Positions 46,917 to 60,515 of a stretch of DNA of 64,000 bases are shown here, piece after piece. The notes beneath the pieces are model-generated. The model did not search any database and was not told the DNA's origin. It saw only the letters and a program-made list of their open reading frames with translations. The stretch is from the NCBI GenBank assembly GCA_003024175.1, contig MDYQ01000140.1, positions 1-64,000 on the forward strand, written 5' to 3'. The DNA is from Planoprotostelium fungivorum (Eukaryota > Evosea > Variosea > Cavosteliida > Cavosteliaceae). The translations under genes were made by a program, and so were the position numbers. Position 1 is the first letter of the stretch. The number at the start of each line of letters is the position of its first letter.

Positions 46917-48620
46917 GACACGTACAAGCTCTTGTCGATGACTGTCATCATCAGTCCCAATTCAAGAGAATAAAATGAAATAAATCACCGGGTGGTATCG
47001 GCTTGATCTCGGTACCGAGCTCCTGCTCGATCTTGTAGAGGTTGAAACGGTCTTCGTAAGTGATGAGGTTGATCGCAATACCCAAGTGTCCGAATCTTCC
47101 GCTGCGACCGATACGGTGGAGGTAGGTCTCGCTGTTCTTCGGGAAATCAAAGTTGATGACCACGTTGACAGCTTGCACGTCGATACCTCTGGTGATGAGG
47201 TCTGTCGGACGATCAGCATGCGATGGTGGGTGATGATGATCACCTGAGCAGACGAGGTTTCGACAGGCTCCGTTTCTGAAATCATGGAAGACTCTGTTCC
47301 TGTGGTTCTGCTGCATCTTGGCGTGGATGTAAAAACAAGAGTAGCCCAACTCTGTGATCTTCTTCGCGAGCAGTTCGACTCGGTTGACGCTGTTACAAAA
47401 GATGATCGACTGGTTGATTTGTAGCTGGGAAGATGAGTCATCGCGTCCCATCATGATGAAGCTCCACCTTGGAGAAGAGAGTGTTCAGACAGTGGACCTT
47501 CTGTCTCTCGTCGACGAATGCATAGTATTGGGTGACTCCCTTCAGTGTGAGTTCGTCCATGAGGTTGATCTCGTACGCTTTTCTCATGAATCGATCCTTA
47601 AAGTCTTTTACGGTAACGGGGAAAGTGGCTGAAAATAATAAAATCTGCCTCTCCTTCGGTAGATGTACAAGTATCTGTTCCACGAGTGGTTGGAATTCGG
47701 GTGACAAGAGTTTGTCGGCCTGGATGGATGAGAAACGGGCGATGGAATGGACTTCACCTCGTCAAGGATCACAGTGTTACAGTGGGAGAGGTCACAGACT
47801 CCCTTGTTGGTCAGATCGAGCACTCTGCCGGGTGTGGCGACGAGAATGTGAACGGTGTAAGAGAAACGAACGATGTCGTCCTTGAGAGAGGTACCTCCGG
47901 TGGACACCATGACTTGGACGTTCATGTGTTTTCCAAGTTCTTTGCACACTTGAGACGTCTGCAGGGCGAGCTCCCTCGTGGGTACGAGGACTAAGACTTG
48001 GATGCATGCCTTACTCGTGTCTGTCTTCTCCAGGGATGGAATGAGAAATGAGGCCGTCTTTCCTGTTCCATTCTTGGCTCTGGCTAGGATGTCTCTTCCT
48101 GCTAGGGCGACTGGAATGGCTTCCTCTTGAATGGGCGAAGGTTTCTCGAATCCCTTCTCAAAGATGCCCATTAGGAGCTCACGCTTGAGGTAATAATCTT
48201 CAAAGTTGTTGCCTTTAGTTGCCGTGACATCTTCCGTCTTGTGTCGCGTGTCTTTCACTGGTATTTTCAGTTTCGTCTTCCAATCTTCTGAGCTGGTATG
48301 CATTAATGTCTACTCTCTGAAATGAGCACGAGAGGGGAACTCACTTGTGGTCGCCAGCGGGTAATTGTTGAGCGTACTGCTGCTGCTGCGGTTGTGACGA
48401 TTGTTGCATGACGAATGGTGGCTGCTGCATGCCAAGAGTGTGAGGATTAGGTGTCGGTAATTGTGGGTGCTTACGATCTCAGTCCAATACAAACATGACG
48501 TATCGCATTTCTTCCAATCACCTGTTGCATGTGATGTGTGTGTGGTTGCCCCTGATGCATCGAGGGCGGGAATTGTTTCATCGGTTGAACGTTTAGAGGC
48601 TGGATGGCCCCTGGATTCAA
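46917..48620 (-). CDS. DDX6: DDX6/Dhh1-family DEAD-box RNA helicase
   Basis: A Gln-rich N-terminus ([20 protein letters not shown]) precedes the core, which opens with [20 protein letters not shown] and [20 protein letters not shown]. Motifs in order: Q motif [13 protein letters not shown], Walker [31 protein letters not shown] split by an intron after [53 protein letters not shown] and [20 protein letters not shown] and a last exon IDKSLYVS finish it as in DDX6. The family represses translation and activates decapping in P-bodies. The core is certain. The first exon upstream of the Gln-rich part (beyond about 48.6 kb) was not fixed. Confidence 0.93.
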
Positions 48621-49029
48621 CGATACAAGTTAGGATGGATAGAAGGAGGATGCCTCTTGGATCCTCTTTTTACGTAATTGAAATATTCCATGCTACGTCA
48701 TCCGGTTTACAAATTCACCACGCGTTGGTCGTGTGCACACCATTGAGAGGTCTCCCTCTCCACACTGCGTCTGATGGGCTGTACCCTGAGTATCAACGAT
48801 GGCGAGGACACGATCTGGATCTTCTTAATGAATCGATGGTTGAAAGACAAAAAACGAAGAGGAACAGTGTTGTGAATGTATTACGACCAGTACTGTTGTT
48901 CGATTCAGTCTTTGGGCTCATGGTACTCTTCGCAAAGTCAAGTCATAGTGTTGTAGATGCAAGTCAAATGAAAGCCTCTATTTATGGCCCGATTGGTTAA
49001 CCTAGGTTGAAGAACGACACACAGAAGAG
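48621..49029. other. Divergent promoter region of DDX6 and IFT122
   Basis: About 410 bp between the Gln-rich exons of DDX6 and the IFT122 start codon. It probably holds the first DDX6 exon and both promoters. A long plus-strand open frame crosses it but has no family features and is antisense to DDX6. Confidence 0.4.
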
Positions 49030-52000
49030 ATGCGCACCATCACAACGTGGTTAGACAGAGTGGTGAATGATTCCCCTGATATTCATTCAACTCACTACTT
49101 CGACAGTCTGACCGCGATAATGTGAAGCAGCCCATCTACGATCTGGCCTTCCGACCAGGTGAATTCTGATTCAAAGGAAGCGAAATGAATGATACAGACG
49201 GAACGCAGTTGGTAGTCAGCTGTGGACAGAGAGTCAATGTCTATAATACCGCTGACGGAGAAGTCATTCAGCGATTGAAGGGTGAGTGATCGCCGAAATC
49301 AAAACTGATGGAAGTTAGGACACAAGGGAACCGTGTACTGCGTGGCCTATTCAAAGGACGGAAAGAGATTCGCGTCGGGAGGGTGAGATGAGGTGTGATC
49401 TTCCTCTCTGAAATCACCTGCAGCTCTGATTCTCAGATCATCATCTGGGCGCAGAAGCAAGACGGTTTCGCAGGAATATTGAAATACAATCACAACGAGC
49501 CGATCCAATGCATCGCATACAACCCCATCACTCAGCAGTTGGCCAGTTGCACGGCGACCGATTTCGGTATGTTTTCTTCCTCTCCTCTCATCTAAAGACG
49601 ACAAGGATTGTGGTCGCCAGAGCAGAAGGCTGTGAACAAGAAGGGAGTCAGCTCTAAGATCTTGTGCTGCGCGTGGACGAACGACGGACAATATCTCGCT
49701 CTCGGACACTTTAGTGGCGTCATCTCCATCAGAGACAAAGACTCGAACGAGAAGGTTTGAATGGATGATCATCAGATTGTCAGAGACTGAAGGTTCTGCA
49801 GGTGAAGATCGAAAGAAAAGCACCGATCTGGTGTTTGGCTTGGAATCCATCTCGTGATGATCCGGTGGACATTTTGGCAGTGGGAGACTGGGGGCAGAAA
49901 TTGTCTTTCTATCAGCTCATCGGACGACAAGTCACAAAGGACAAAGAATTGGGATTTGACCCTTGCTCCATCGGTTATTTCAGCAACGGTGAATACCTCA
50001 TCATCGGAGGCTCTGATAAGAAGGTGAGATCGTGCGACGACGCTTTACGTCTGAACCGAGGTAGGTGTCTCTGTGGACCAAGGAGGGTGTCCGTCTCACC
50101 ACTGTCATCGAGAAATCAGACTGGTTCTGGGCCTGTAAAGTGAAGCCGAGACAGAATTACGTTGCCACTGGATCGAACGATGGGACGGTGACACTCTCTC
50201 AGATGGTCTTCTCTACCGGTGTGTCTCGCTGCATCGTTCGTAAGGTTGAGTACTGAATCATGATCAGTTCACGGACTCTACCAAGACAAGTATGCCTATC
50301 GTGACTTCATGACGGATGTCATGATCCAGAATCTGGTGACCGAGCAGAAAGTCCGCATCAAGTGCAGAGATTACGTGAAGAAGATCGCCATCTACAAGGA
50401 TCGATTGGCCGTGCAGCTCTCCAATCAAGTAGTCATTTACGAGTTGTTATCCAACGATGATCAGACGGGTGACACAATCTATCACGGAGACGATGACTGA
50501 CGATACCAGAGATGAACTACAAGCCGAGATGGAAGATTCAGAGAGCTCTCGAGTGCAATCTCTTGGTCGTCACATCTCAGCACATCATCTTGTGTCAGGA
50601 GAAGAAGTTGCAGCTACTCAACTTTAGAGGAGACAAAGAGAGGGAGTGGGTGTTAGAGTCCCTGATCCGATACATCAAGGTGGTCGGCGGACCGGTGGGA
50701 AGAGAAGGACTTCTCGTGGGGCTGAAGAGCGGTCTCATTCTGGAGATCTTTTTGGACAATTCGTTTCCAATCAATCTCATCAAACAGAAATCTTCCGTCA
50801 GATGCTTGGATCTCAGTTGCAGGTGAATGTCTCTCATCTTCATGTTCTTCCTTATCATTTTGCGTTTGTCGATGTTGAATGTTTTTCAGTCGAATGAAAT
50901 TGGCAGTGGTGGATGAGAACAACAACTGTTTGGTGTACAATCTGGCCACGAAAGAGCTCTTGTTCCAGGAGACCAACGCGAACAGTGTCGCATGGAACAG
51001 CGATCTGGAAGACATGCTCTGTTTCTCCGGCAACGGTGAGTGGAGATACTGATCTTGAACTGAAGAGTGAAGGTCTGTTGAACATCAAGGCCAGTACCTT
51101 TCCAGTACATCAACAGAAGATGCAGGGTTTCGTGGTCGGATTCAAAGGATCACGGATCTTCTGTCTGCACATTTATGCCATGCAGGCCATCGACGTACCT
51201 CAATCGGCCTCCCTCTATCGTTACTTAGAGAAGGGCGACTTCTCCAATGCATTCAAGATCGCATGTCTGGGTGTCACGGAGAGTGACTGGAGACTATTGG
51301 CCATAGAAGCACTGCAGCACATGGATCTAGTTACCGCCAGGAAGGCCTTCATTCGCATTCGCGACCTCAAATTTATCGAACTCATCAACATGATCGAGCA
51401 AGCCAAGAAGAGATCGTGAGTATTACACATGGTCAAGTAGACGCGTTATCAACCATTCACAGTGGATTCAACGAGAAGATGCACTTGGGAGATGCGATGG
51501 CCTACCAAGGCAAATACACCGATGCAGCACAGATCTATGCCACCAGTGGTAACATCAGAAAGACGATCGAGATGTACTGCGATCTTCGACTGTGGGAGAA
51601 GGCCAGAGAATGGGCTCAGACGACTGACGCCGTCGATATCGTGGAATTGATCCGAATGCAAGCTGGTTGGGCAGAAGAGACCGGAGATTGGAAAGCAGCG
51701 GTGGAGTTGTGGATGGCCGCAGGAATGGAGATCAAAGCGGTCACCATCTACGGAAATAAGGGTGAGGAGCGAAATGATTCGTATCCTAAGTCCATCAGGA
51801 TGGACGGACGATCTGTATCATCTGGTGCAGAGCATCAGCTCCGAGAAGACGCCAGCTCTGGAGAAGGCTGCAGAATACTTCAAATCCCACGGACAGACAC
51901 AGTATGCCATCGAGACTTACTTGAGAATCGGCAATCAGAGTGCAGTGCTCTCTCTCTACACGGAGAGCCAGAGATGGGACGAAGCCATGAGATTGATCGA

Positions 52001-53475
52001 GTCGGGAGAGACAAAGGTGGACGTCAAACGATTCTGGCTGCCCTACGCTCACTGGCTGGCCATCCACGATCGTTTCGAAGAAGCTCAGGAAGCCTTCATG
52101 AAGGCAGAACAACCGGAGGCTGCCAGTCAAGTGTTGGAGGAGCTCACCAGCAACGCCGTGCTGGAAAATCGATACGAGGACGCGTCGTATTACTTCTGGT
52201 TGCTGAGTCAGGAGTACCTCAAGTTGATCAAGGGAAGAAGTGCCTCGGGTGAGATGGATTTGAGTTCTCGACTGAAGGAGATAGGATTGTCCACCGAAGA
52301 AGAAGGATACTTGCTCAAATTCCAGGAATTCAGAGAGTTATCAGACATCTACTTTGCGTACAGTTTCATCTTCCGGTACACCGTGAGTTATACATCGTGG
52401 AAATGAAATGAGATGACTGAAGAGAGATAGGACGATCCGTTCACAACATTACACCCAGAAACTGTATTCAACATTGCAAGATATCTGTTGAACGCTATAC
52501 CAAACAAGGCACCTCTAGGTATATCCAAGTTGTACATTCTCTTTGCATTGGCAAAGCATGCGAAGGATCTGGGGGCATTCAAGCTCGCTCGTTTCACCTA
52601 CGATAAGCTTCAGCAGTTGAGATTACCGAACAACTGGATAGATCAGATCGATCTGGCCACACTCACGATCAGAAGCAAGCCCTTCTCCGATAGAGAGGTG
52701 ATTCTTTGTACTCTCATCGAACATCATCTCGATGACGCACGTGGATGTGATCATTGACACAAAGAAGGATCACCAACCCGTTTGCAACCGATGCTCTACG
52801 GCGAATCCACTGGTGGGTGTGAGAGGAAACTTTTGCACCAACTGCAAGCACCCCTTCTTGTATTCTTTCGGTTCTTTCGAGATCCTACCCCTGGTAGAAT
52901 TCTACCCCGATGATGACATCACCGATGAGGTAATCCTCTCTTCACATCTCATCGCTCATCTGACGTGATCACGTGTGGATATGATGAGTGACACTCCACA
53001 GGAAGCGGAGAGGTTGATTGAGAGAGATCCACCGATCGGAGGGCTGAAGAGCAACAACAAAGCGGACAGTCTCGTGTTGGGAGAACACGTGGACACCTTC
53101 GAGACTGACCCCTTTGCTCGTGTTCTAGACCGTTATGAGGTGAGACATCAGAGATATTGGATTCATCTGAAGGAGAAACAGCAAGAGGGAGTGACTGAGC
53201 CGGTGTTTGTTAGCCGAGATGTGTTGGTGATGATGAGGAGAACGGAAGTGTTTGTCAAGAGGTGGAACTCTGTTGGAGTGAGAAATCAATACTACAAGCT
53301 CATGGTGCCGGAGGTCCCTGTCATCTTGTGTCCATCATGCTACCACTTTTTCCACGAAGAAGACTACGAGGTGATCCTGACCTCGTTGGATCTTTCAGTT
53401 GATCGATGACAGGTGGCATCCATGCAGAAGCACAGGTGTCCCGTATGTCGCGTGTCCTCAGATGGAACTTTGTAG
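49030..53475 (+). CDS. IFT122: Intraflagellar transport protein 122 (IFT-A complex)
   Basis: Matches IFT122 over its whole length with many short introns. Start [14 protein letters not shown]40 repeats ([82 protein letters not shown]). The second beta-propeller has [58 protein letters not shown] and [20 protein letters not shown]. The TPR-like helical part has [26 protein letters not shown]-like [12 protein letters not shown] and [20 protein letters not shown]. Zinc knuckles end it: [26 protein letters not shown] and CPVCR. IFT122 works in the IFT-A complex for retrograde transport in cilia, so its integrity implies cilia in the life cycle. TAG is at 53473-53475. Confidence 0.95.
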
Positions 53476-53508
53476 AGGAACAACATCATGTACAACGTCT
53501 TCATTAAA

Positions 53509-53998
53509 CTATTTTGATTCGTCTTTCTTTTCTCCTCTCTCGATGTACTCTTCGACCTGCGTGTGTCACTCACTGATGATGTACGTGAAGATGATCGATC
53601 TCACCTGCTCTCGGAAAAGTTTGAGCAATCGGAGGACATTATCCCAATTGTCATGCAGATACTCCTCTAGATCCCAGTCTGACTGCGTCTGATCTTCATT
53701 CTTTGTTATCTCCTGCAAGAGATCCTACTCTACCATCAATCGTATGTTTACAAGGGCTGATTACCTCTAATTTATCCTTCTTGTATCGTCTACAGAAAGA
53801 CCAAATATGTTCTTTCGTGGTGTCGTAAGCAGCGACTCCGCAGTGCTCTGGATAACAGATGGTTTCACAATGCGTGATGAGATCTTCTAAAACAGGATCT
53901 TCACCGTAGGATATTTCAGCATTCTCTAAAGCATCTAACAGATCGGTCTTGGGCTTCGAATCTTGACCTAGGCCGAGGGTGCCTTGTGTATCCGTCAT
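53509..53998 (-). CDS. Small acidic protein, unrecognised
   Basis: Three exons give about 130 residues. The N-terminal exon runs from MTDTQGTLGLGQDSKPKTDL to HIWSFCRRYKKDKLE and includes CETICYPEHCGVAAYDTTKE. The second reads DWDLEEYLHDNWDNVLRLLK, and the last VEEYIERGEKKDESK ends with TAG at 53509. The predicted protein is helical, acidic and lacks a signal peptide. It converges tightly with IFT122, with 33 bp between the stops. No family was recognised. Confidence 0.6.
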
Positions 53999-54074
53999 GC
54001 TGATCTGTCAGACTGAATTTTGAATTGTTTAACGAATCAGATCACATCATCTGATCTCGGAGGATGATCACAAG

Positions 54075-57000
54075 ATGTTGAGTAGAATATGTTCGGAACT
54101 TGTGAGGATTCATTCACATAAGAGATCACTAGTGTTGTATCTCACATTAAATCAGTCGAGTCCCAATCGAGTAGGTCGAGTGGTGAACCGATTCACAAAC
54201 ACCGAATCTCATCCTTTACACATTGGAGGGATCTCTCACATCTGTTCGAGTTCACCATCACAAATCACATGGCAACAAGTGAATCACGATTCACATCGAA
54301 CCTCTGACAGAGAACAGACCCGCCATGCTTCCTCCACGTTCACAAAGAGGTTGCTGAATCCTTTCAGTAAGGGTCAGAAAGAGAGACCTCAGGCGGTGAG
54401 CTCTCATCAAATCACATAGAATTGAACCACTGTAGGGTCCCAAGCCAAGTGTTCTATCTCTCATCGACTCTGCGGTGGGAATACCAGAGCAAGAGAAAGT
54501 GATGCGACAGATGGTGGAGGAATACAACTTTGACGTATACAAGAAGAAGGGACAGAAGATCGATTCGGACCGAGCTCAATTCACGTTCGCCGCAGCCAGG
54601 TGGGTTCTATATCCATCCATCCATGTCGGATGATGATGATTCAGTGAATACAATGACATGATGACCTATCACTCCAAGAGAGAAGAGACGCAGAAATTGA
54701 TCGAATGGTACGATAAGGCAGCCGAAGACGGAAGAGCCGATCATCATTCGAGAGGCATCGTCATTACGCATCTCATCCAATCAAAAAACACTCCTCTGCT
54801 CAAGAAATGGCTTTCATCCAACGGTTCGTCATCATCTACATCACATCGTCCGTGTCATCTGCATAGAACACATTTTCGTTCGTTTTCATTTCGTCCTTCC
54901 TTCGCATGGTGACGATGAGTCAGGTCCAAATCTGGGGAGGAGTGATTACTCTTCAGTGATGGGATATTTCGCGAGAGAGAGGGAGATGGGAGCCATGTTG
55001 TATTATTTCCATCAGATGATGGCTCACCTTCAAGTCCACGCATACATCACCCCGTACAACATCGTCTTAAAGGTAATCTCTCTTCGGTTCATCCTTCTTC
55101 TCCACGAACGAATGCATCGAATGTCATCGAACGCATCGAGATAAAGAGTAAATGACGATGTGCTGACGAACGACAGTATTACTCTCGAAACAAATTCAAC
55201 GGTAGATTGAAAGCTTGGCTGGAGAAGATGAATTCTGTGGAAGGACTATTCATGAATTCGGTGAGTCGTTCGACTTGACTCGAAATAACGACGAGAAGGT
55301 CACGTATGCCATCATGATCCACCACTACGGTGTGTACTCTGATGACACACAAGAGATGATCCATTGGGTGGAGAGAGCCGAATCCAACCAAGTCCAACTC
55401 AACGCACAAGCTTACGGTTCCATCATCTTTCACTTTTATCGAAAGAAAGACGACCAACGTAAGTCGATCCATTACGTCTCCACTGTGGATGACACGATGG
55501 TTCTGAACTCCACGACAGAAGTGACAGACTGGATGAACCGAATGATCAAGGCGGGCGTCCCGCCGGAGGAGAGCACATTTACGACTCTATTGAGTGAATC
55601 GATCGCTCGCGAGGACCATCAAGGACTGGACAAATGGATGGACACCATGTCTTCCGTATTCATCACACCCACCCTCCTATCTTATTCGACCATCATCAAG
55701 GTGAGAGTCGATTTCGATCGGTGAAGAGAGAGGCTGAGAGGAAAAGGCGTACAGTGAGAAGGAAGATAGTGAGAGGATGATCAGATGGTACAAGAAAATG
55801 GTCGAAAATCGAATTCAGCCGGATCAGACCATGCACGGGATCTTTCTAAACTTTTTTGCAAAGGCTGGAGACACGAGCAACGTGAGATGTCATGATGAGA
55901 TGGACGTTGATCACACACAGGCTCTGACTTGGGCGAAGAACATGACATCATCCGGCATCGTTCTGGACACGAAGAATAGAAACATTGTCTTAAAGGTGAA
56001 CGTCTCACATCTTCACGATGGATCGAGTATGAACATAACGCAGTCGTTTGTCATGGCAGGGGACGAGAAAGGAATGACGGAAGAGTTTGAGAAGATGAAG
56101 AGAGAGGGCAGGGTCAACACTGCGACGTACAACACGATGCTGGGCCTCTATTCGGGCCAGGGCAACACTTACTCCCTCTTAAAGTGTTTCAATGGTATGA
56201 ACATGGGAAGGCCAGACATGGGTACCTACACCATCATCATCAACCACTTTGCCAAGGCCAAGCAAAAGGAAAAGTGAGAATGGAGAGATAGAGGAGATGA
56301 TGACGTAGACAGTGTCTTGCACTGGTTGGGGGAGATGAAGAAGGCGTTGAAGTACAGGGTGGACAATCAGACGTACAACCGCATCATGGGCTATTACTTG
56401 GGGTCGACTGACCCGAACGAACTCATCTTCTGGTTCGATCTCATGATTCAAAGCGGCATCAATCCGAGCCTCCAATCGTATCAGATCATCGTCAGGTGAT
56501 GACATCTTCCATCATCGTCTCTCACTGCATGGGATGTGTGATGATCGTGCTCATGATCGTTCAGTTGGTATCTCGGGAAAGAAGACATAGAAGAGGCGAT
56601 GAGATGGCTGAGCCAGATGAGAGCCCAGGGCCACAAAGGCAACGTCAAGTTTTACGGAAATCTATTTCACCACGCCGCCATCATCAACAACGAACAGGTG
56701 ATCCCATCGCACCGCAGATGATGTCATCTTCCATCTTTGCATGTGACTTATGGAGTATTAGATAACGGATCGACTGTTGGCGGAGATGGAGCAGGATGAT
56801 ATCGAGATGGACGGTGACATCCTCTCCCTCTTAGCCGTTCGAAGGGCTGCGACCGGTGACACGTCATCATTAAGAGATGTCATCGAGATGATGAAGAACT
56901 CGAACGTCAAATTGGAACCTTCCCTCTTTGCCAACATCCTCACGCCTCTCATGAATCAGCCTTCTCTCAAGACTGAGGTGGGACGTACAGACGTGGACCA

Positions 57001-57975
57001 CGCTGATACTCCATCAGATTGCATCCATCGCTGAGGACCTCTCATCTGTTGGAGGCACGCTGGACACGAGCTGTTTCAATCTCATGATCGAGTACTTTTC
57101 ATCCCAAGAAGACTCCGAACTATGTCAAAAGTGGTTTCAGCTCATGATCGAGCAGGGAAGCACGAGAGATGAGGTGAGAAGAGGTAGAGAAAGAAGATGA
57201 CACGTGCAGCACACGTATCATTCGTTGATTCGGTTGTATTCCATGTCCAACAACTCTCGAGCGATGGAGAAATGCTTCAAAGACATGCTGGAAGATTCTG
57301 CAAACATACAAAACAGGGAAGAGATCTATCATACGATCGTATCACATTACATCGCCAACTACAAGTTGAAGAAGGTAAGGATGTGATGATGAGATGGTAT
57401 TCTGAGTCGAGGTAGGTGGAACAATGGATGAAGAAGATGACCAAGGAGAGATGCAAACCACAAGAGTGGATGTATAATTCAATCATCTCCCAATGCAACA
57501 TCAACGGGGACACAGAAGCCCTCCTCTTCTGGTTCCAAGAGATGACAGAAGAGGGGACACCCACCAAGACCACCTTCGAGCCCATCTTCCATCATTTCAC
57601 TGTCGTCCGACCTGATACGGAGAAAGTGGAACACTTTTATTCCCTGATGAGAGAAGTGATGTCTCATCACACGATGTCTAAATTAACAAACAACAGAGAG
57701 CCATCGAACCGACGAGTTGTGTGATGGGACTCGTGTTAGATCATTTTAGTGGTCTGAAGGACATTCGCAAGGTGAAGAGAAACTTTCTCCGTGTTTCTCT
57801 CGATTTTTCTCCCTTACCGGACCTTACCGTCGCTCAGGTAATGTCCTTACTGGAAGATGTTCACCGTTTCTCTCTGTCTGTTCACCCTTCAACCTTCAAG
57901 AACATCATCCAGATGAAGAGTTTAAGAGGAGGAGAGGTCCTGACGGATAAGCTCCTGCGTTCACTAAAAGTGTAG
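54075..57975 (+). CDS. Long pentatricopeptide-repeat (PPR) protein, probably mitochondrial
   Basis: The N-terminus (MLSRICSELVRIHSHKRSLV) is basic and lacks acids, like a mitochondrial targeting peptide. After an intron come about twenty helix-pair units of roughly 35 residues in many exons, such as TYAIMIHHYGVYSDDTQEMI, AYGSIIFHFYRKK, TFTTLLSESIAREDHQGLDK, TYNTMLGLYSGQGNTYSLLK, TYTIIINHFAKAKQKE, TYNRIMGYYLGSTDPNELIF, TYHSLIRLYSMSNNSRAMEK and MYNSIISQCNINGDTEALLF. These fit the PPR pattern and its usual spacing. PPR proteins bind organellar RNA and guide processing, stability or translation. The last exon ends LLRSLKV. The exact number of repeats depends on splice choices. Confidence 0.8.
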
Positions 57976-58163
57976 TGATGAAGATCTGCTGGATCGGCTT
58001 CACGTCATGTTTCGCCTTAAGAATTCCACCTTTGAGTACAAACCTATCACTTAGCTGTATGCCATATCGGTCCGATTGCAGCCGCACTGCGTTTGTTTGA
58101 GCAAAACGGCCTGCGAGAATTGACAAGAGTTTCTCAACCGTTCCCTCAGATCTCTCTCTTCAG

Positions 58164-60355
58164 ATGGAGGGTCCTTCCAAGAGGCCGCGTCGGCACTCTC
58201 ACACAGCAGCCATGGAGAGAGGAAAGAACGTTCCTCCCGGTATGACTCTGGGTCCAATCAAGGATATCAGTAGCATGCATCATCACTGGGAGCTCCCTCC
58301 TCAACTCCCGCCGCTCTCTCCCTCTCTGTGAGCTGAAATTTGGGATAACATGTAACAAAATGCAGGGGAGGAATGCAGAAACAAGGAGAGCTCGCGTCAC
58401 CGAGTAAAGGACCGGCACCACCGTATCTCGGAAGACCCCTGGACTTTGCTCCGAGGAGAAACGACGAAGGAATGGTCCCACACATGAGACCACGTTCTAT
58501 GACAACAATCGAATCGAGAGTGAGCCGAATTGTCGAAGACTCTACCATAGACGATGTCGCTGCCTCTCTCCACTCCCTCTCCGAAGATGCCAGGTGAGGC
58601 GATTCAGATCGGCTTCCAATGAGTAACTCTTCTTCAGAATCATTAAGTCAGGTGAGATCGACTACAGACACCAACTCTTTGTCCTCAGCGGGTTTCGGAA
58701 CATGATTTAATGTTTGCCCAGGACACAGACCACCCTCTCACAGTTTTCCACCGTCGGTTCACATTCCACCGACGATGAGAAGAAACATGTGGGACGATAA
58801 GGTCATCTTGAACGATGGCCAAGGTTCGCCACACATATCTACGAAATGTGCCAGGTGCAATCAGCTGTTGACGGTAGACAAACAGCAAGTCTACTTCAGT
58901 GGAAAGACGTACCACTCTTCTTGTTTCCAATGTGCCGTCTGCGATGAACCGCTCGAGAGCTCTTGCATCCCCGTAGATGATAAATTATACTGCGAGAAAG
59001 ACTATGCCAAGCTCATGGAGAATCGAAAGGACAGAGAGCTACCCAAGTGAGTCACACGTTCTCATGCAATCATAGAGGAGAGACACACGACATGATGACA
59101 TTCGACATGATGTAATGAGATGACGTCAGCTGACGCACCGCAGTAACATTCGGCTCACGCTGACCGCTCAGCCCGCGAGATTTCAAATTTCAAATTACAA
59201 CATCCACCCGCCACCCGCCCTCACCACCGACGTACGTACCGTACGCCCACGATCGAACGTTGACCCTCGATCAGGTCCCCCTGGACGACAACTACACCGT
59301 CTACGTTCACCTGTGCGAGGCCCAACAGAAGAAGATCATAGCCGGAGGTCTCCAGTCGGGAGACGTTCGAGTCTTACGAATGGGCCAGACGACGATCTAC
59401 TTCAACGGCTTGAAATTAAACAAGATGGGGCCCATCAAGACGGAGATCAATTTTCGCAATTCGAGACAACTGAGCACGGACTTTTGCATTCGATTCAAGG
59501 TGGGAGGGAAGGAGGGTGTCGCTGAATGGTTCAGCTGGGGGATCGTGTCTTTTATTCTTCGGTGTTCAAATTGGTGTCCAGTTGCAGTCAATTGCCTCAA
59601 GACATTCGAGATAACGTCAGACCGAGTAAGAAGGCGGCACCCACCGTGAAGAGTGCAAAGGTGAGAGATCGTCACGAGATGTGGGGGGAGGATTGACGTG
59701 AGACAGACATTGGACAGTCCACCTGCCTCTCCCTCTCCACCTAAATCGCCGAACAGAAATCCATCGGGTGATTGTTCATTCCAATCAGAGCATCACATCA
59801 GAGCATCACATCAGAGCATCACATCACAGAAGAAATCGATGATTGATCTACCACAGATTTGGGCATGAACAATTCACCATCGATGACAAACGACAATCAA
59901 CTCATCAACAGTATCAACACAATCACGGAACAACCCAAGACGATGGAAGATGTTTCCCGCATCAAGTGAGTCGACGCATTCACTCACCCCTCATCATTTT
60001 CTCATCATCATCATCACCCCTCATCGTCCTCTCACCATCCTCTCATCATCCATCAGACAAGAAGGAGAGACACCACAGCCCACCTTAGAATCGAACGAGA
60101 GCGAGCAGACAGAGATACCAGAGGATGCCAACGAGAAGACGAATCGAAATCCACTGAAACGAACCGGTGAGAGTCTTCGATGAGAGGAGAGGAACTGAAG
60201 AAGAGACAGACAAGACAGAGTTGGATGCATTCAGGATCAGAGAAGAATTCGAAAGTTGTGTATCAACTGGAGACGAAGAGGGAGCTGCGAGATATGGAAG
60301 ATTGCTTGCTCAAATGTACAACACATTGAAGAAACCCAAAGAAGGGTCTAATTGA
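58164..60355 (+). CDS. LIM-domain protein with an unrecognised beta-rich domain
   Basis: The start MEGPSKRPRRHSHTAAMERG is basic and could be a nuclear signal. A disordered linker and VSRIVEDSTIDDVAASLHSL follow. One LIM zinc finger is complete: CARCNQLLTVDKQQVYFSG, then YHSSCFQCAVCDEPLES and LYCEKDY. After an intron of about 100 bp comes a beta-rich segment (IRLTLTAQPARFQISNYNIH, DDNYTVYVHLCEAQQKKIIA, GDVRVLRMGQTTIYFNGLKL, KTEINFRNSRQLSTDFCIRF). The order suggests an immunoglobulin-like or Rel-like DNA-binding fold, but this is speculation. The end is acidic and disordered, with a final helix (GAARYGRLLAQMYNTLKKPK). A nuclear regulator is the most likely role. Confidence 0.65.
59785..59823. 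repeat. Three tandem 13-bp copies in an intron
   Basis: TCAGAGCATCACA is repeated three times without change in the intron before LGMNNSPSMTND of the LIM gene. It is a simple tandem repeat. Confidence 0.8.
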
Positions 60356-60515
60356 TATAAACGGTTATCTTATTCTCTCTTTCTCTACGTACATGTCTTC
60401 TCTTTCTCTACGTACATCATGGTGATGATGATCATCATCTTTTGCTCATACGTCATCATTCTCTTCCTCTCTGCTCACACATGATTCTCTTTTGCTCTTG
60501 CTCTCTATTTGTAGA

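Noticed and set aside
48461-49000. 179-codon plus-strand open frame
   Set aside because: Antisense to the Gln-rich DDX6 exons and the divergent promoter; composition unlike the neighbours and no domain seen.
54075-57975. Many separate small genes in the PPR region
   Set aside because: Open stretches follow each other in one strand with matching short introns and one continuing repeat pattern, so a single gene fits better.
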